The notes under the pieces are model-generated. The model saw only the letters and a program-made list of their open reading frames with translations. It did not search any database and had not been told where the DNA came from. Of a DNA stretch of 42,755 bases, positions 23,587 through 36,180 are shown one piece after another. The stretch covers positions 1 through 42,755 of the forward strand of contig JAIMAU010000016.1 in the NCBI GenBank assembly GCA_023511795.1. Reading direction: 5' to 3'. The position numbers and the translations under genes were made by a program. Source of the DNA: Armatimonadota bacterium (GTDB lineage: Bacteria > Armatimonadota > UBA5829 > DTJY01). Each line of letters starts with the position of its first letter. Position 1 is the first letter of the stretch.

Positions 23587-23627
23587 TTCCCAAAAACATC
23601 TAACAGCACGCTATGGTTTGGCAGCCC

Positions 23628-26218
<2,591 letters not shown>

Positions 26219-26887
26219 TTAGTACTTCAACATTACTACGGTGGTCTCCTTTGGAAGCGACCCTTTTGTTATTTGAATCTTTTCCTTGTGCTCGATATTT
26301 TTCCAACCCCTAAGAAATTCATCCGCGGTTTCAAGGTTGAGCTTCAGGTCTGGCGTTTTGAAATGCATGGGTACGACTATCTTAGGCTTAAGCTGGGCAA
26401 CAACCTTTTTTGCCTGATCGCCGTCAATCGTGTACACAGAGCCAACCGGAATCATCAACACATCCACTTTCCCAATTTCCTTCACTTGCTCGGAAGTCAG
26501 CAAATGCCCCAGGTCACCAAGGTGGCAAATTCTTACACCTTCAAGCTCAATTACGCGCACAGTATTCTTGCCGCGCTGCCGCCCACCCGACGGGTCGTGG
26601 TCTGTTAGGATTGATTTGTAGGAAATAAAACTCTTACCAATTTTGAGCTTGCCAGAGTCGTGAGCTTTGCCTTCTAGAGGACCTATTACTTTGGGACTAC
26701 CTTTAAGCACGTTTATAGCATTGTGGTCAAAATGACTGTGGCTTACAAACACAACGTCAGCTTTTACCCTGGGCACTTTATAACCCAAACCCTCACCAAA
26801 AGGATCAAATACAATGTTCGTTCCTGCCAATGCAGTAACCAAGAAACATGCGTGCCCCAACCATTTAATCACAACTCCTGCAATCAT
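26219..26887 (-). CDS. MBL-fold metal-dependent hydrolase (UPF0173 type)
   Basis: A 222-residue metallo-beta-lactamase-fold hydrolase. The metal motif HSHFDHN is at residues 50-56 (His50, His52, Asp54, His55); a further His lies in HLGDLGHLL and another in VPMHFKTPD. The start IKWLGHACF and the VDVLMIPVG segment are characteristic of the UPF0173 group, related to UlaG L-ascorbate-6-phosphate lactonase. The physiological substrate is not known. The start ATG follows AAGGGGG. It is a cytosolic protein and sits between thiD and pyrG with short gaps of 45 and 36 bases. Confidence 0.88.
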   Translation of the reverse strand: MIAGVVIKWLGHACFLVTALAGTNIVFDPFGEGLGYKVPRVKADVVFVSHSHFDHNAINVLKGSPKVIGPLEGKAHDSGKLKIGKSFISYKSILTDHDPSGGRQRGKNTVRVIELEGVRICHLGDLGHLLTSEQVKEIGKVDVLMIPVGSVYTIDGDQAKKVVAQLKPKIVVPMHFKTPDLKLNLETADEFLRGWKNIEHKEKIQITKGSLPKETTVVMLKY

Positions 26888-26932
26888 GTCCTTACCCCCT
26901 TGGTTCCCACTCTTTAAAAGAAATGATATGGT

Positions 26933-27709
26933 TTACCTAATCAGTAAGTTCCCTTTTCCTACCTTCACAGCTGAACTAATTAGTTCGAAAACAAAATTTT
27001 TCGCAAATTGGGCAGCCGTCAATACATCATCTCCCATGGCAATCCTTGCCGCCAATGCCGCGGAGAACGCGCAACCCGTCCCGTGAACTGGGGGCCCTGC
27101 CAAACGAACGCCAGAAAGCTCCACAAAATTGCTGCCATCAAAAATGATGTCAACCGGCTCTCCCTTTAGATGCCCACCTTTAGCGAGCACATATTGGCAA
27201 CCCATTTTGTATATCTCCACTGCCGCTGCCTTCAAATCAGCTAGAGTTTCAACTGTTATCCCTGAGAGTATCTCCGCCTCCTTGACGTTTGGCGTAACAA
27301 CAAGGGCAAGTGGGATGAGCTCCCGCTTTAAACGCTCTACCCCTTTGGTGGCTATAAGCGCCGTTCCGTCCTTTGCAGCAATCAGCGGGTCAACAACTAC
27401 ATTCGGAATATTTCTCCTGCGAATTCGCTTTGCAACAACGCCAATAGTTTGACTGCTAAATAACATTCCTATTTTGCAAGCATCAACACCTATATCGCGA
27501 GTAACCGAATCAATTTGGGCGGCCACAATGCGAGGCGCGACCTTCGCAATTTTTTGAATACCTAGCGTGTTTTGCGCAGTCACGGCTGTAACCACAGTCA
27601 TGCCATACGCACCAAGACGATTAAACACCTTAAGGTCGAGCTGTATTCCCGCCCCTGCGCTCGAATCCGACCCAGCAATTGTTAAAACCCTAGGAATTCT
27701 TTCGTCCAT
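26933..27709 (-). CDS. thiD: Hydroxymethylpyrimidine (phosphate) kinase
   Basis: A 258-residue ribokinase-fold kinase that phosphorylates hydroxymethylpyrimidine phosphate to the pyrophosphate in thiamine synthesis. Motifs: TIAGSDSSAGAGIQLD at the N-terminus (substrate loop), TAVTAQNTLG, VDPLIAAKDG, TPNVKEAEIL, and the anion-hole HGTGCAFSAALAA with its conserved GTGC near the C-terminus. The usual loop GSDSGGGAG is GSDSSAGAG here, a common variant. No thiE, thiC or other thiamine gene is in the window and no TPP riboswitch was found upstream, so it may serve salvage. Co-directional with the HAD gene, 34 bases before it. Confidence 0.93.
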   Translation of the reverse strand: MDERIPRVLTIAGSDSSAGAGIQLDLKVFNRLGAYGMTVVTAVTAQNTLGIQKIAKVAPRIVAAQIDSVTRDIGVDACKIGMLFSSQTIGVVAKRIRRRNIPNVVVDPLIAAKDGTALIATKGVERLKRELIPLALVVTPNVKEAEILSGITVETLADLKAAAVEIYKMGCQYVLAKGGHLKGEPVDIIFDGSNFVELSGVRLAGPPVHGTGCAFSAALAARIAMGDDVLTAAQFAKNFVFELISSAVKVGKGNLLIR

Positions 27710-27743
27710 GGCTCGCCATTACGTCAGAAACACAAAGGCACCT

Positions 27744-28592
27744 TTATTGTTTATCATCCAGGACACTACAAGCTTTAGCTTCTGCCCTCACTGCGTTGCC
27801 AAGAAAAAGACCTAAGATTTCAGGAAGTGTCTTTACTACAAAGTCAGGCTTTATCTCTTTCGGTGCTACCTCTACGTCTTTCTCAGTCGATATGCCTGTA
27901 AGAACTAAGATGGTCGTAATGCCAAGCCTTTTTCCAACAAGGATATCTGTATCAAGCCTATCTCCAACAATGACGCTATCCTCAAGAGAAGCGCCAGCAA
28001 CTTCGAAAAGCTTTCGCACTGCATACGTCTCCGGCTTTCCAATTACTCGGGGGGTGACCCCGGTCGCTGCCTCCACTGCCGCAACCATTGCTCCCGCGCC
28101 AGGGACAACCTGCCCTCCTTCTAGTGGGTAGGTTGCATCCCTATTAGTTGCAATAAACTCAGCGCCACCTCGTATTGCCCAAAGTGCTTTCGTAATCTTT
28201 TCGTAGTTAAATCCTTTGTCCCAACCTACCACAACATAGTCGGCTTTCTCTTCAGGTATGTTCTCCACAATACGCATGCCAGCTTCGATTAGAACCTGTC
28301 GGAGTCCTGGCTCACCAATTAAATAAACTGATTTGCCCTTTGCGCCATGCTCGCAAAAATATAGGGAAGTTGCGTACCCTGACGTCATTATTTGCGCTTT
28401 ATCAACCAGGATGCCCATGCGATGGAGCTTGTCAACATACTGCTCCCGGGTCTTAGTGGAATTGTTGGTGAAGAAGTATACCTGGTGGCCAAACCGCCTC
28501 AAAGTTTCGATGGTCTCCGCCACCCCAGGTAGGAGTTGCTCGCCGCGGTAGATAACACCGTCGAGGTCGAAAACAAATGTACGTAGACGCAA
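27744..28592 (-). CDS. HAD-IIA family phosphatase (NagD/PGP-like)
   Basis: A 282-residue haloacid-dehalogenase phosphatase of subclass IIA. Catalytic Asp9 and Asp11 lie in FDLDGVIYRG; motif II is FFTNNST; the lysine motif is VIGKPE; motif III is VGDRLDTDI. The cap is inserted between motifs II and III, as in NagD, AraL and phosphoglycolate phosphatase. The start is TTG at 28592 with GAGAGG six bases upstream; no ATG or GTG is better placed. Substrate unknown: small sugar or nucleotide phosphates are typical. It is the first gene of the leftward run after the groESL terminator, but no promoter was resolved. Confidence 0.9.
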   Translation of the reverse strand: MRLRTFVFDLDGVIYRGEQLLPGVAETIETLRRFGHQVYFFTNNSTKTREQYVDKLHRMGILVDKAQIMTSGYATSLYFCEHGAKGKSVYLIGEPGLRQVLIEAGMRIVENIPEEKADYVVVGWDKGFNYEKITKALWAIRGGAEFIATNRDATYPLEGGQVVPGAGAMVAAVEAATGVTPRVIGKPETYAVRKLFEVAGASLEDSVIVGDRLDTDILVGKRLGITTILVLTGISTEKDVEVAPKEIKPDFVVKTLPEILGLFLGNAVRAEAKACSVLDDKQ

Positions 28593-28650
28593 AACCAGCC
28601 TCTCAAAACGACGCTTAATTATTGTAACACACCCTCTTAGCAGGAGTCAA

Positions 28651-28684
28651 ACAAAGAGGGGCGGGCCCATGATGGACCTGCCCC
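28651..28684 (-). terminator. Rho-independent terminator after groEL
   Basis: In the leftward direction, GGGGCAGGTCC (28684-28674), loop ATCAT and GGGCCCGCCCC (28668-28658) form an 11-pair stem with one mismatch and one G-U pair, followed by TCTTTGTTTG. It separates groESL from the HAD-thiD-pyrG run. Confidence 0.85.
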
Positions 28685-28709
28685 GATTGTCTGCTTCATT
28701 AAATACTGC

Positions 28710-30434
<1,725 letters not shown>

Positions 30435-30478
30435 TCAGAATCAAGTTTTATCTTCCCGCTCGCAATTTCAGAACATTT

Positions 30479-30763
30479 TTATGTTCGAATTGCAAGTATG
30501 GAATCCTCATCTAGGATTATGTAATCCTCACCTTCGACGGTTACCTCGGTGCCTCCGTATTTCGAATAGATGACGGTGTCACCCTCTTTTACTGTCATGG
30601 GCTTCCTCTCGCCATTTTCCAAAATTTTTCCGGGTCCAACGGCAATCACTGTGCCCTCCTGTGGCTTCTCTTTGGCAGTATCTGGCAGGATGATTCCACC
30701 TGAGGTCTTCTCCTCTTCGGCTTTGGGTTTCACAATCACTTTGTCACCAATGGGTTTTAACAT
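30479..30763 (-). CDS. groES: Co-chaperonin GroES
   Basis: A 94-residue GroES subunit that caps GroEL. It starts [23 protein letters not shown] with the mobile loop KTSGGIILP, and has [10 protein letters not shown] and [11 protein letters not shown], all family hallmarks. The ATG at 30763 follows a strong TAGGAGGTGA; the GTG within that SD (30775) is not used. The CIRCE element (30801-30827) and the promoter lie directly upstream, so it is induced by heat through loss of HrcA repression. Confidence 0.97.
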   Translation of the reverse strand: MLKPIGDKVIVKPKAEEEKTSGGIILPDTAKEKPQEGTVIAVGPGKILENGERKPMTVKEGDTVIYSKYGGTEVTVEGEDYIILDEDSILAIRT

Positions 30764-30800
30764 CGAACAAATCACCTCCTAATTTAAAAACAGTGAACTA

Positions 30801-30827
30801 TTAGCACTCAAACAACTTAAGTGCTAA
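30801..30827. promoter_or_regulatory. CIRCE element (HrcA operator)
   Basis: TTAGCACTC, nine bases, AAGTGCTAA. The consensus is TTAGCACTC-N9-GAGTGCTAA, so one base (G to A) differs. It lies between the groES promoter and start codon, where HrcA would block transcription. No hrcA gene is in this window. Confidence 0.92.
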
Positions 30828-30840
30828 TGGGCAACCAGTA

Positions 30841-30869
30841 TTTATACCAGGACTTGACAAATTTGTCAA
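30841..30869 (-). promoter_or_regulatory. groESL promoter
   Basis: Leftward TTGACA (30869-30864), 17-base spacer, TATAAA (30846-30841). The -35 lies in an 18-bp perfect palindrome, CTTGACAAATTTGTCAAG (30853-30870), directly upstream of CIRCE. Confidence 0.8.
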
Positions 30870-30941
30870 GCTAGTAATATGAACTTTCCATAAAATATTT
30901 CTTCCCTTCCACCTTCGTTAATAAACCTGCTCTCGTAGCCT

Positions 30942-31193
30942 TTAAAGAAGCGATTCCCCCAGAAACCCTAAATATTCAACTTTTAAAGATTTCATCGCGC
31001 AATTGCTCACTTCATAGAGAGTTTGCTCGTCTAAACTTTGGATTTCACATAAAATTGCTTCAAACTTCTGAATTAACGCTTTCTGAACGGTTTCAAATAT
31101 TGAAATCAAATGCGGTTGCAAAGTATAATGATGTTGCCAGTTCAATAACTCACCCCCGAAAAAATAATCCCATGCGTCACCCAGTATTTGCAA
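30942..31193 (-). pseudogene. Possible remnant resembling a DUF4351-like tail
   Basis: An open frame of 83 residues leftward in the gap between groES and the TolC gene. From a TTG (about 31143) after GGGGGTG, it reads NWQHHYTLQPHLISIF, then FEAILCEIQSLDEQTL and a Val-Glu-Tyr-Leu end. The spacing of the last part (SL, EQ-L, ALL-like, then L-W/F-L) recalls the C-terminal repeat of Rpn/DUF4351 nuclease-like proteins. The rightward tolC promoter and the signal peptide start lie within it, so it is either a degraded fragment or a chance frame. Low certainty. Confidence 0.25.
31100..31129 (+). promoter_or_regulatory. Promoter of the TolC-MacAB operon
   Basis: TTGAAA (31100-31105), 18-base spacer, TATAAT (31124-31129). 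The -35 is part of an inverted repeat TTTCAA-ATA-TTGAAA (31091-31105). The start codon follows at 31172. Confidence 0.55.
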
Positions 31194-32569
31194 TATTACT
31201 GATAGTCCTAATTATGATTGCGGTGATGATAGGCGCCCAAGCCGAAACAGTGCCAGAAAAGCTTTCGGTAGCGGATGCTGTTAAGCTTGCTCTAACTGCA
31301 AATGTGAACTTAAAGAGCGCAAAATCAAACCAGTTAACAGCTCTTTCTAGACTACGTGTGGCAGAATTACTTACTTCCTATTATGTGGGAGCAAACACCA
31401 GCTTTGAACGGATGCCTGGCGAGTCTGAGCTCTCTAATTCCATATTTGGAAGCCTGGGCTATGAAAACATGATGGGGACAGAAGCATCCTTGAACATATC
31501 GCCATTTGCATCGGGCAATGAGTCGAGCTCGGTAGATTTATCAATTCGCCACCCATTAACTAGACGCAAGGGTCTTCTATCTCCGAAAGCAGATAAAGTT
31601 TTGACAGCCCAGAGCGAAATGATTATTCAAGACAAGGAGCTTTACCGAACTCAACAGTCAACCGTGCTTGATGTAATTCGAGCGTACTTCAAAGCAATTG
31701 AGGCACGCGAGCAAGTCAAAGTCCAAGAAAAAGCTCTTGAACTTGTTGAGCAATCGGCAAGATTCGCCAAACGGCGGGAAGAGGCCGGATTTGCAAGAGG
31801 CATCGACGTATACAGAGCAGAAGTTCAAGTTCAGCAGACTCGTGAGAGATTAAACAGCCAACGCGAAGCAGCAAAGGCAGCCATCGACCGCTTAATGTTA
31901 GCAATCGGTGTTGGTATTGGCAAAACTCCCGAGCTAATTGATCCTGTGCCAGAGGTCAATCCCGAAGTTCCCACACTTGAAGAAGCCATTGCGCAGGCTC
32001 TCAAGAATCGCGTCGAGCTATCGGTTTACGATGAGCGCCTAGCAACTCAGCAACGAAGACTTGCCATTGCCAAAGAAGAATTTCGACCTGGCCTTGATAT
32101 TTTCACAAGATTCCGCTCCTCAAACGCCGATAGAGGCGTTTTCTCATCATCCTTATTCGACCTAGGTACCACCACTATTGGGCTTGAGCTTCGATTACCT
32201 CTAGACAAACGAGCGATTAAAGAGGAACAAGCAATTGTCGAACGTGAGCTAAACATATTAAACGAAGAACGTGCCTTTCAGATGGAGCGAATCGCCGAAG
32301 AAGTTCGCAGCGCATATCGTGCGCTTGAATCTACAGCTACCTCACTTGAAATACTAACCACAAACTTGGAAGTTGCAAAGCAAAACCTTCATATTGCTGA
32401 GCGGATGGTAGAGGAAGGCGAAGGTGACAACCGAGATGTTTTGAGTGCACAAGAAGCACTCACCCATGCGGAGATGGGAATCATCTCCGCCAAAATCGAC
32501 TTGTATCTAGCAACGCTAGAGCTCAAATACGCGATGGGAGAGGATCTTACAACGATAGGTTCAAAATGA
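31172..32569 (+). CDS. TolC-family outer membrane protein
   Basis: A 465-residue outer-membrane efflux channel subunit (OEP family, two repeats). Residues 1-24 are a signal peptide (MRHPVFAILLIVLIMIAVMIGA). The two repeats begin at LSVADAVKLALTANVNLKSAKS and at PTLEEAIAQALKNRVELSVYDE, each followed by a long helical hairpin with Gln/Glu/Ala heptads. The ATG at 31172 has no SD in front; the open frame extends to 31055 but would cover the promoter, so the ATG is chosen. The stop overlaps the ATG of the adaptor gene (ATGA). It would form the outer exit duct of the MacAB-like pump. Confidence 0.88.
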   Translation: MRHPVFAILLIVLIMIAVMIGAQAETVPEKLSVADAVKLALTANVNLKSAKSNQLTALSRLRVAELLTSYYVGANTSFERMPGESELSNSIFGSLGYENMMGTEASLNISPFASGNESSSVDLSIRHPLTRRKGLLSPKADKVLTAQSEMIIQDKELYRTQQSTVLDVIRAYFKAIEAREQVKVQEKALELVEQSARFAKRREEAGFARGIDVYRAEVQVQQTRERLNSQREAAKAAIDRLMLAIGVGIGKTPELIDPVPEVNPEVPTLEEAIAQALKNRVELSVYDERLATQQRRLAIAKEEFRPGLDIFTRFRSSNADRGVFSSSLFDLGTTTIGLELRLPLDKRAIKEEQAIVERELNILNEERAFQMERIAEEVRSAYRALESTATSLEILTTNLEVAKQNLHIAERMVEEGEGDNRDVLSAQEALTHAEMGIISAKIDLYLATLELKYAMGEDLTTIGSK

Positions 32570-33963
32570 AAGAGCAAATAAAAATTTGGGGAAGCCGTAT
32601 TCTTGGGTTAGCAATCATTGTCTTTGCAATACAGCACTGGGGAGTGCCGCTTTATCGACAGTACTTTTCCCCGAAAAAGGTAGAAGTCTATATCCCTACC
32701 ACTAGGGTAAAACAAGGCCCATTCACAATTAGTTTTCCAGCCATAGGAACTCTAGAAGCAGAGAAGTCGGTTGCAGTTACCGCTGGCATAAGCGGCAAGA
32801 TCATTTACCTTATTAACGATGGTGCAATGGTCTCTCAAGGTGACCTAATAGCACTCCTAGATAGCAAAGACATCGAGCGCGAGATTCGCACTAAAAAGTT
32901 GGAAGCAAGGAATGCAGAGGCGGAAGTAATGCGGGCGCAAGCAGAGTTGCAACTTCTCCAAGAAGCAAACAAGACCGACCTTATGCAAGCCCAGGCTCAG
33001 CTTGACTTCGACAAGAACGAACTAAAGCTTGCAAAAGACGAGCTTGCAAAAATGGAAAGACTTCTTGCTGAAAAGCTTGTGACGGGCGAACAGGTTGAGC
33101 AGGCAAGAGGCGAGGTTCGCTCTAAGGAGCTGGCCGTCATGAAAGGCGAGGCCCAACTTGAATTAAAGAAAAAAGAATGCGAGTCCAAGGAAAAGCAAAA
33201 AATGGCAGACGTTAAAAATGTGGAGTTTCGCAAGGGCCTAGCTGATGAAGCGCTGGCAGAGGCAGAAGATGACCGAGAAAAAACTCGCATTAGAGCGCCG
33301 GCGGCTGGTTTGGTTGTTTTGACAGAAGATTGGATGGGAGACGGCCGCCGCAAGCTTCAAGAAGGAGACAATGTAAGGCCCCAACAAACAATTTGCCGCT
33401 TGCCTGACCTATCTAAAATGATGGTGAAAGTTCGCGTAGGCGAAGCTGATGCTCCAAGAGTACGCCTTGACATGCCCGTGCTTATTCGGCTTGAGGCTGT
33501 GCCGAATAAGGTCTTCCACGGCCGAGTCGTTAGCATATCAAGCCTTGCTACCGAGCTATCGCCATGGGAAGGCGGCACGCCGGGAAAAAAGGACTTCGAG
33601 GTTAAGGTTTCTGTAAAAGAGAATAATCCCCGCCTTATCAAACCTGGCATGACTGCAAACCTAGAATTTATAGTAGACCAAATTAAGAATGCTACTTACA
33701 TCCCGATTGAAGCGGTAGTCGAGCAGGGGAACAAAACGTTTGTCTACGTTAAATCAGGTGGCAAATTCACTCGCGTTCCCATAAAAACCGGCAAGTATAA
33801 TGACAATTTTGTGTGCGTCACCAAGGGATTGAAAAAAGGGCAGATAATCGCCCTCCGTGATCCAACACGAGAGCTTGAGTTACAAGAGGCAGGCAGCACA
33901 GCGCCAGGCGTGACCACACAAGAGCCTGCAACACCGCCAGTTCCAAAAGCGAAAAAGGAGTAG
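32566..33963 (+). CDS. MacA/HlyD-type periplasmic adaptor protein
   Basis: A 465-residue membrane fusion protein joining an inner-membrane transporter to TolC. One N-terminal membrane helix is at residues 10-30 (ILGLAIIVFAI). Then come the lipoyl half-motif GTLEAEKSVAVTAGISGKIIYL, a coiled-coil hairpin of about 130 residues rich in Lys, Glu, Ala and Gln, the second half-motif RIRAPAAGLVVL, and beta-barrel and membrane-proximal domains (VSISSLATELSPWEG, IKPGMTANLEFIV). The tail is Pro/Thr/Lys-rich. Start overlaps the TolC stop. It is followed after one base by the MacB-type permease, as in MacAB-TolC operons. Confidence 0.9.
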   Translation: MKEQIKIWGSRILGLAIIVFAIQHWGVPLYRQYFSPKKVEVYIPTTRVKQGPFTISFPAIGTLEAEKSVAVTAGISGKIIYLINDGAMVSQGDLIALLDSKDIEREIRTKKLEARNAEAEVMRAQAELQLLQEANKTDLMQAQAQLDFDKNELKLAKDELAKMERLLAEKLVTGEQVEQARGEVRSKELAVMKGEAQLELKKKECESKEKQKMADVKNVEFRKGLADEALAEAEDDREKTRIRAPAAGLVVLTEDWMGDGRRKLQEGDNVRPQQTICRLPDLSKMMVKVRVGEADAPRVRLDMPVLIRLEAVPNKVFHGRVVSISSLATELSPWEGGTPGKKDFEVKVSVKENNPRLIKPGMTANLEFIVDQIKNATYIPIEAVVEQGNKTFVYVKSGGKFTRVPIKTGKYNDNFVCVTKGLKKGQIIALRDPTRELELQEAGSTAPGVTTQEPATPPVPKAKKE

Positions 33964-33964
33964 T

Positions 33965-35269
33965 ATGGGAATCCTTGCAGCGATCCACACTGGTCTCACA
34001 GAGCTACTCTCCCACAAGTTACGCTCAATCCTCACAATGCTGGGCGTAATCTTCGGAGTAGCCGCTGTAATTGCCATGGTTTCCATTGGGGAGGGAGCAA
34101 AGCAAGAAGCCCTTGAGCAAATTCGTTTAATGGGCATCGACGTCGTCCACGTAAGACGGGCTCTGATATCCGGCGAGCTATTAGAAAAAGCGCAGGAGCG
34201 TTCGCCATATGGGTTAAAATACTCCGATACAGAAAGCATCAGGGAAGTTTGCGACTATGCAAAGCACGTTGTACCTCTTAGAGAGGTTTTCGCCGACGTC
34301 AAGATTGGCGATAAACCTGTTCCTGTCAAAATAGTAGGCACAACTCCCGAGTATATATACGTAACACGCACCAAACTCCAGACAGGGCGCTTTCTTAACA
34401 ATATAGATATGCGAGAAAATCGCCCGGTCTGTGTGCTGGGAGCGGCCGCCCGGAGGGAGCTTTTCGGATTCGACGACCCAATTGGCAAAAATATCAAAAT
34501 AGGAAGGCGACTATTTCGCGTAGTCGGTCTAATGGAGCCCAAAGAAGTAGGTGCGGCTAAAGCATTTGCAGCCCTCCGGGATTTAAATTCAGACGTTTAC
34601 ATTCCGATTACTATTTCTCTTATTGACTTTAAGATTAGCTCTCAGGAAGCGGTACCATCGGATTATATTTTACTGCGACAGCTCTCCAGAAGGCTGATGG
34701 CACGCCCAAATAAGGCAGACAACCCGATTACAGAAATCATAATTCAAGTTGAAAACGATGCCGCTACTGTGCCAACTGCTTCTGTTATCCGTTCTGTACT
34801 TCATCGCCAACATCGCGGAATTCGTGACTATGAAATTATCATACCTGCAGAACTACTTCGCCAAAGCCAGCAAACTCAGCGGATATTTAATATTGTTATG
34901 GCAGCCATCGCAAGCATCTCGCTCCTTGTCGGTGGTATTGGAATTATGAATATTATGCTCGCTACTGTTACTCAGCGAACGCGCGAGATCGGCATCAGGC
35001 GATGCATTGGAGCAACTAGATGGGACATTATCCGCCAATTTATGCTAGAAGCTCTGGTTATCACCTGCGCAGGCGGATTGATTGGCGTATTTCTAGGAAT
35101 CGGGGGCGCGAGAGCCATATCAGTTTATGCTAATTGGAACACTGTTGTATCCATGCAGGCAATCATCGTCTCTTTTGGCGTCTCAGCAATGGTTGGGGTT
35201 ATCTTTGGGATGTACCCAGCTATCAGAGCGGCTATGGTAGACCCGATAGAAGCACTCCGTTACTCTTAA
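33965..35269 (+). CDS. MacB-like ABC transporter permease (FtsX fold)
   Basis: A 434-residue permease without a fused ATPase. The N-terminal helix follows LLSHKLRSILTMLGVIFGVAAVIAMVSIGEGAK, the hallmark of MacB_PCD domains; a large periplasmic domain of about 200 residues follows (for example DVVHVRRALI, RRLFRVVG). Three helices close the protein, with GGIGIMNIMLATVTQRTREIGIRR between the first two and PAIRAAMVDPIEALRYS at the end, a strongly conserved C-terminus. The ATPase is encoded separately 35 bases downstream. With the adaptor and TolC, it would export a lipophilic or peptide substrate in a mechanotransmission-like way. Confidence 0.9.
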   Translation: MGILAAIHTGLTELLSHKLRSILTMLGVIFGVAAVIAMVSIGEGAKQEALEQIRLMGIDVVHVRRALISGELLEKAQERSPYGLKYSDTESIREVCDYAKHVVPLREVFADVKIGDKPVPVKIVGTTPEYIYVTRTKLQTGRFLNNIDMRENRPVCVLGAAARRELFGFDDPIGKNIKIGRRLFRVVGLMEPKEVGAAKAFAALRDLNSDVYIPITISLIDFKISSQEAVPSDYILLRQLSRRLMARPNKADNPITEIIIQVENDAATVPTASVIRSVLHRQHRGIRDYEIIIPAELLRQSQQTQRIFNIVMAAIASISLLVGGIGIMNIMLATVTQRTREIGIRRCIGATRWDIIRQFMLEALVITCAGGLIGVFLGIGGARAISVYANWNTVVSMQAIIVSFGVSAMVGVIFGMYPAIRAAMVDPIEALRYS

Positions 35270-35304
35270 AAGCAATATAAGTTCAACATTAGGTTTGATA
35301 ATCA

Positions 35305-36018
35305 ATGCCACTAATCTTAATTCAAAACTTAGTAAAAACATACAGAATTGGTAGTATAGAAATACCTGCTCTACGAGGAGTCTCATTTAAAATCGACCGG
35401 GGCGAGTTTGTGGCAATAATGGGCCCCTCTGGGTCCGGCAAGTCTACATTGCTTAATATTATTGGCTGCCTTGACCGGCCGACGTCGGGAACATACATCC
35501 TTGATGGGCAAGACGTAAGCAAGTTGAGTGATGCATCACGCGCGGCGATTCGGAACAGAAAGATAGGCTTCGTATTTCAGAGCTTCAACCTTCTGCCTCG
35601 TCTTACGGCGCTCGATAATACCTTGTTGCCCCTAATGTATGCTGGACGCCGGCGCGACAGTAAATTGGGGCGGAGAATCCTTGAATCGGTGGGATTGGGT
35701 GGAAGGATATGGCATACACCAATGCAATTATCCGGTGGCGAGCAACAGCGGGTGGCTATTGCGAGAGCGCTCGTCAACGACCCGCCCTTAATTCTTGGCG
35801 ACGAACCGACCGGAAATCTAGACACCGCTACAGGCATCGAAATCATGGCGATTTTTCAACGTCTCAACGAACAAGGAAGGACGGTTGTCATAGTCACCCA
35901 TGAGCATGACATCGCGCGATATTGCAAGCGCATACTTCGTTTCCGTGACGGCCTACTTGAGTCCGACGAGCCAGTCAACGACCAAATTATAATCGAACCC
36001 CGCGAAGTCTCCATATAA
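35305..36018 (+). CDS. ABC transporter ATPase (MacB/LolD-like)
   Basis: A 237-residue single nucleotide-binding domain of the LolD/MacB group. Walker A is GPSGSGKST (40-48), the Q-loop [17 protein letters not shown] is as in the family, the signature is [15 protein letters not shown], Walker B is [12 protein letters not shown], and the switch His is in [10 protein letters not shown]. It powers the permease encoded just upstream. The ATG at 35305 lacks a strong SD (TTTGATAATCA precedes it). The separate ATPase and permease genes, with the permease first, differ from classic MacB, where both are fused with the ATPase at the N-terminus. Confidence 0.92.
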   Translation: MPLILIQNLVKTYRIGSIEIPALRGVSFKIDRGEFVAIMGPSGSGKSTLLNIIGCLDRPTSGTYILDGQDVSKLSDASRAAIRNRKIGFVFQSFNLLPRLTALDNTLLPLMYAGRRRDSKLGRRILESVGLGGRIWHTPMQLSGGEQQRVAIARALVNDPPLILGDEPTGNLDTATGIEIMAIFQRLNEQGRTVVIVTHEHDIARYCKRILRFRDGLLESDEPVNDQIIIEPREVSI

Positions 36019-36035
36019 AAGTAAGCCTTAGGTTT

Positions 36036-36149
36036 CTAATCATAATTGTCATCGAACCAGGCTAGGATCCAACCGTGGTAGTTGCTGCCAAGTGAACCTT
36101 CAACCACTGTCCGAGCAGGATAATACCACAAATTCGTTGAAATGGGGTT
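36036..36149 (-). pseudogene. Possible coding remnant in the intergenic gap
   Basis: Reading leftward, 37 codons after a stop give a fragment containing LWYYPARTVVEGSLGSN and YHGWILAWFDDNYD before a TAG. Three Trp and five Tyr in so few residues are unlikely in non-coding DNA. There is no start codon. I do not recognise a family. It may be the tail of a lost gene, or chance. Confidence 0.2.
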
Positions 36150-36180
36150 TTAAAATAAAGCTGAATATCTTGGAGGCGGT

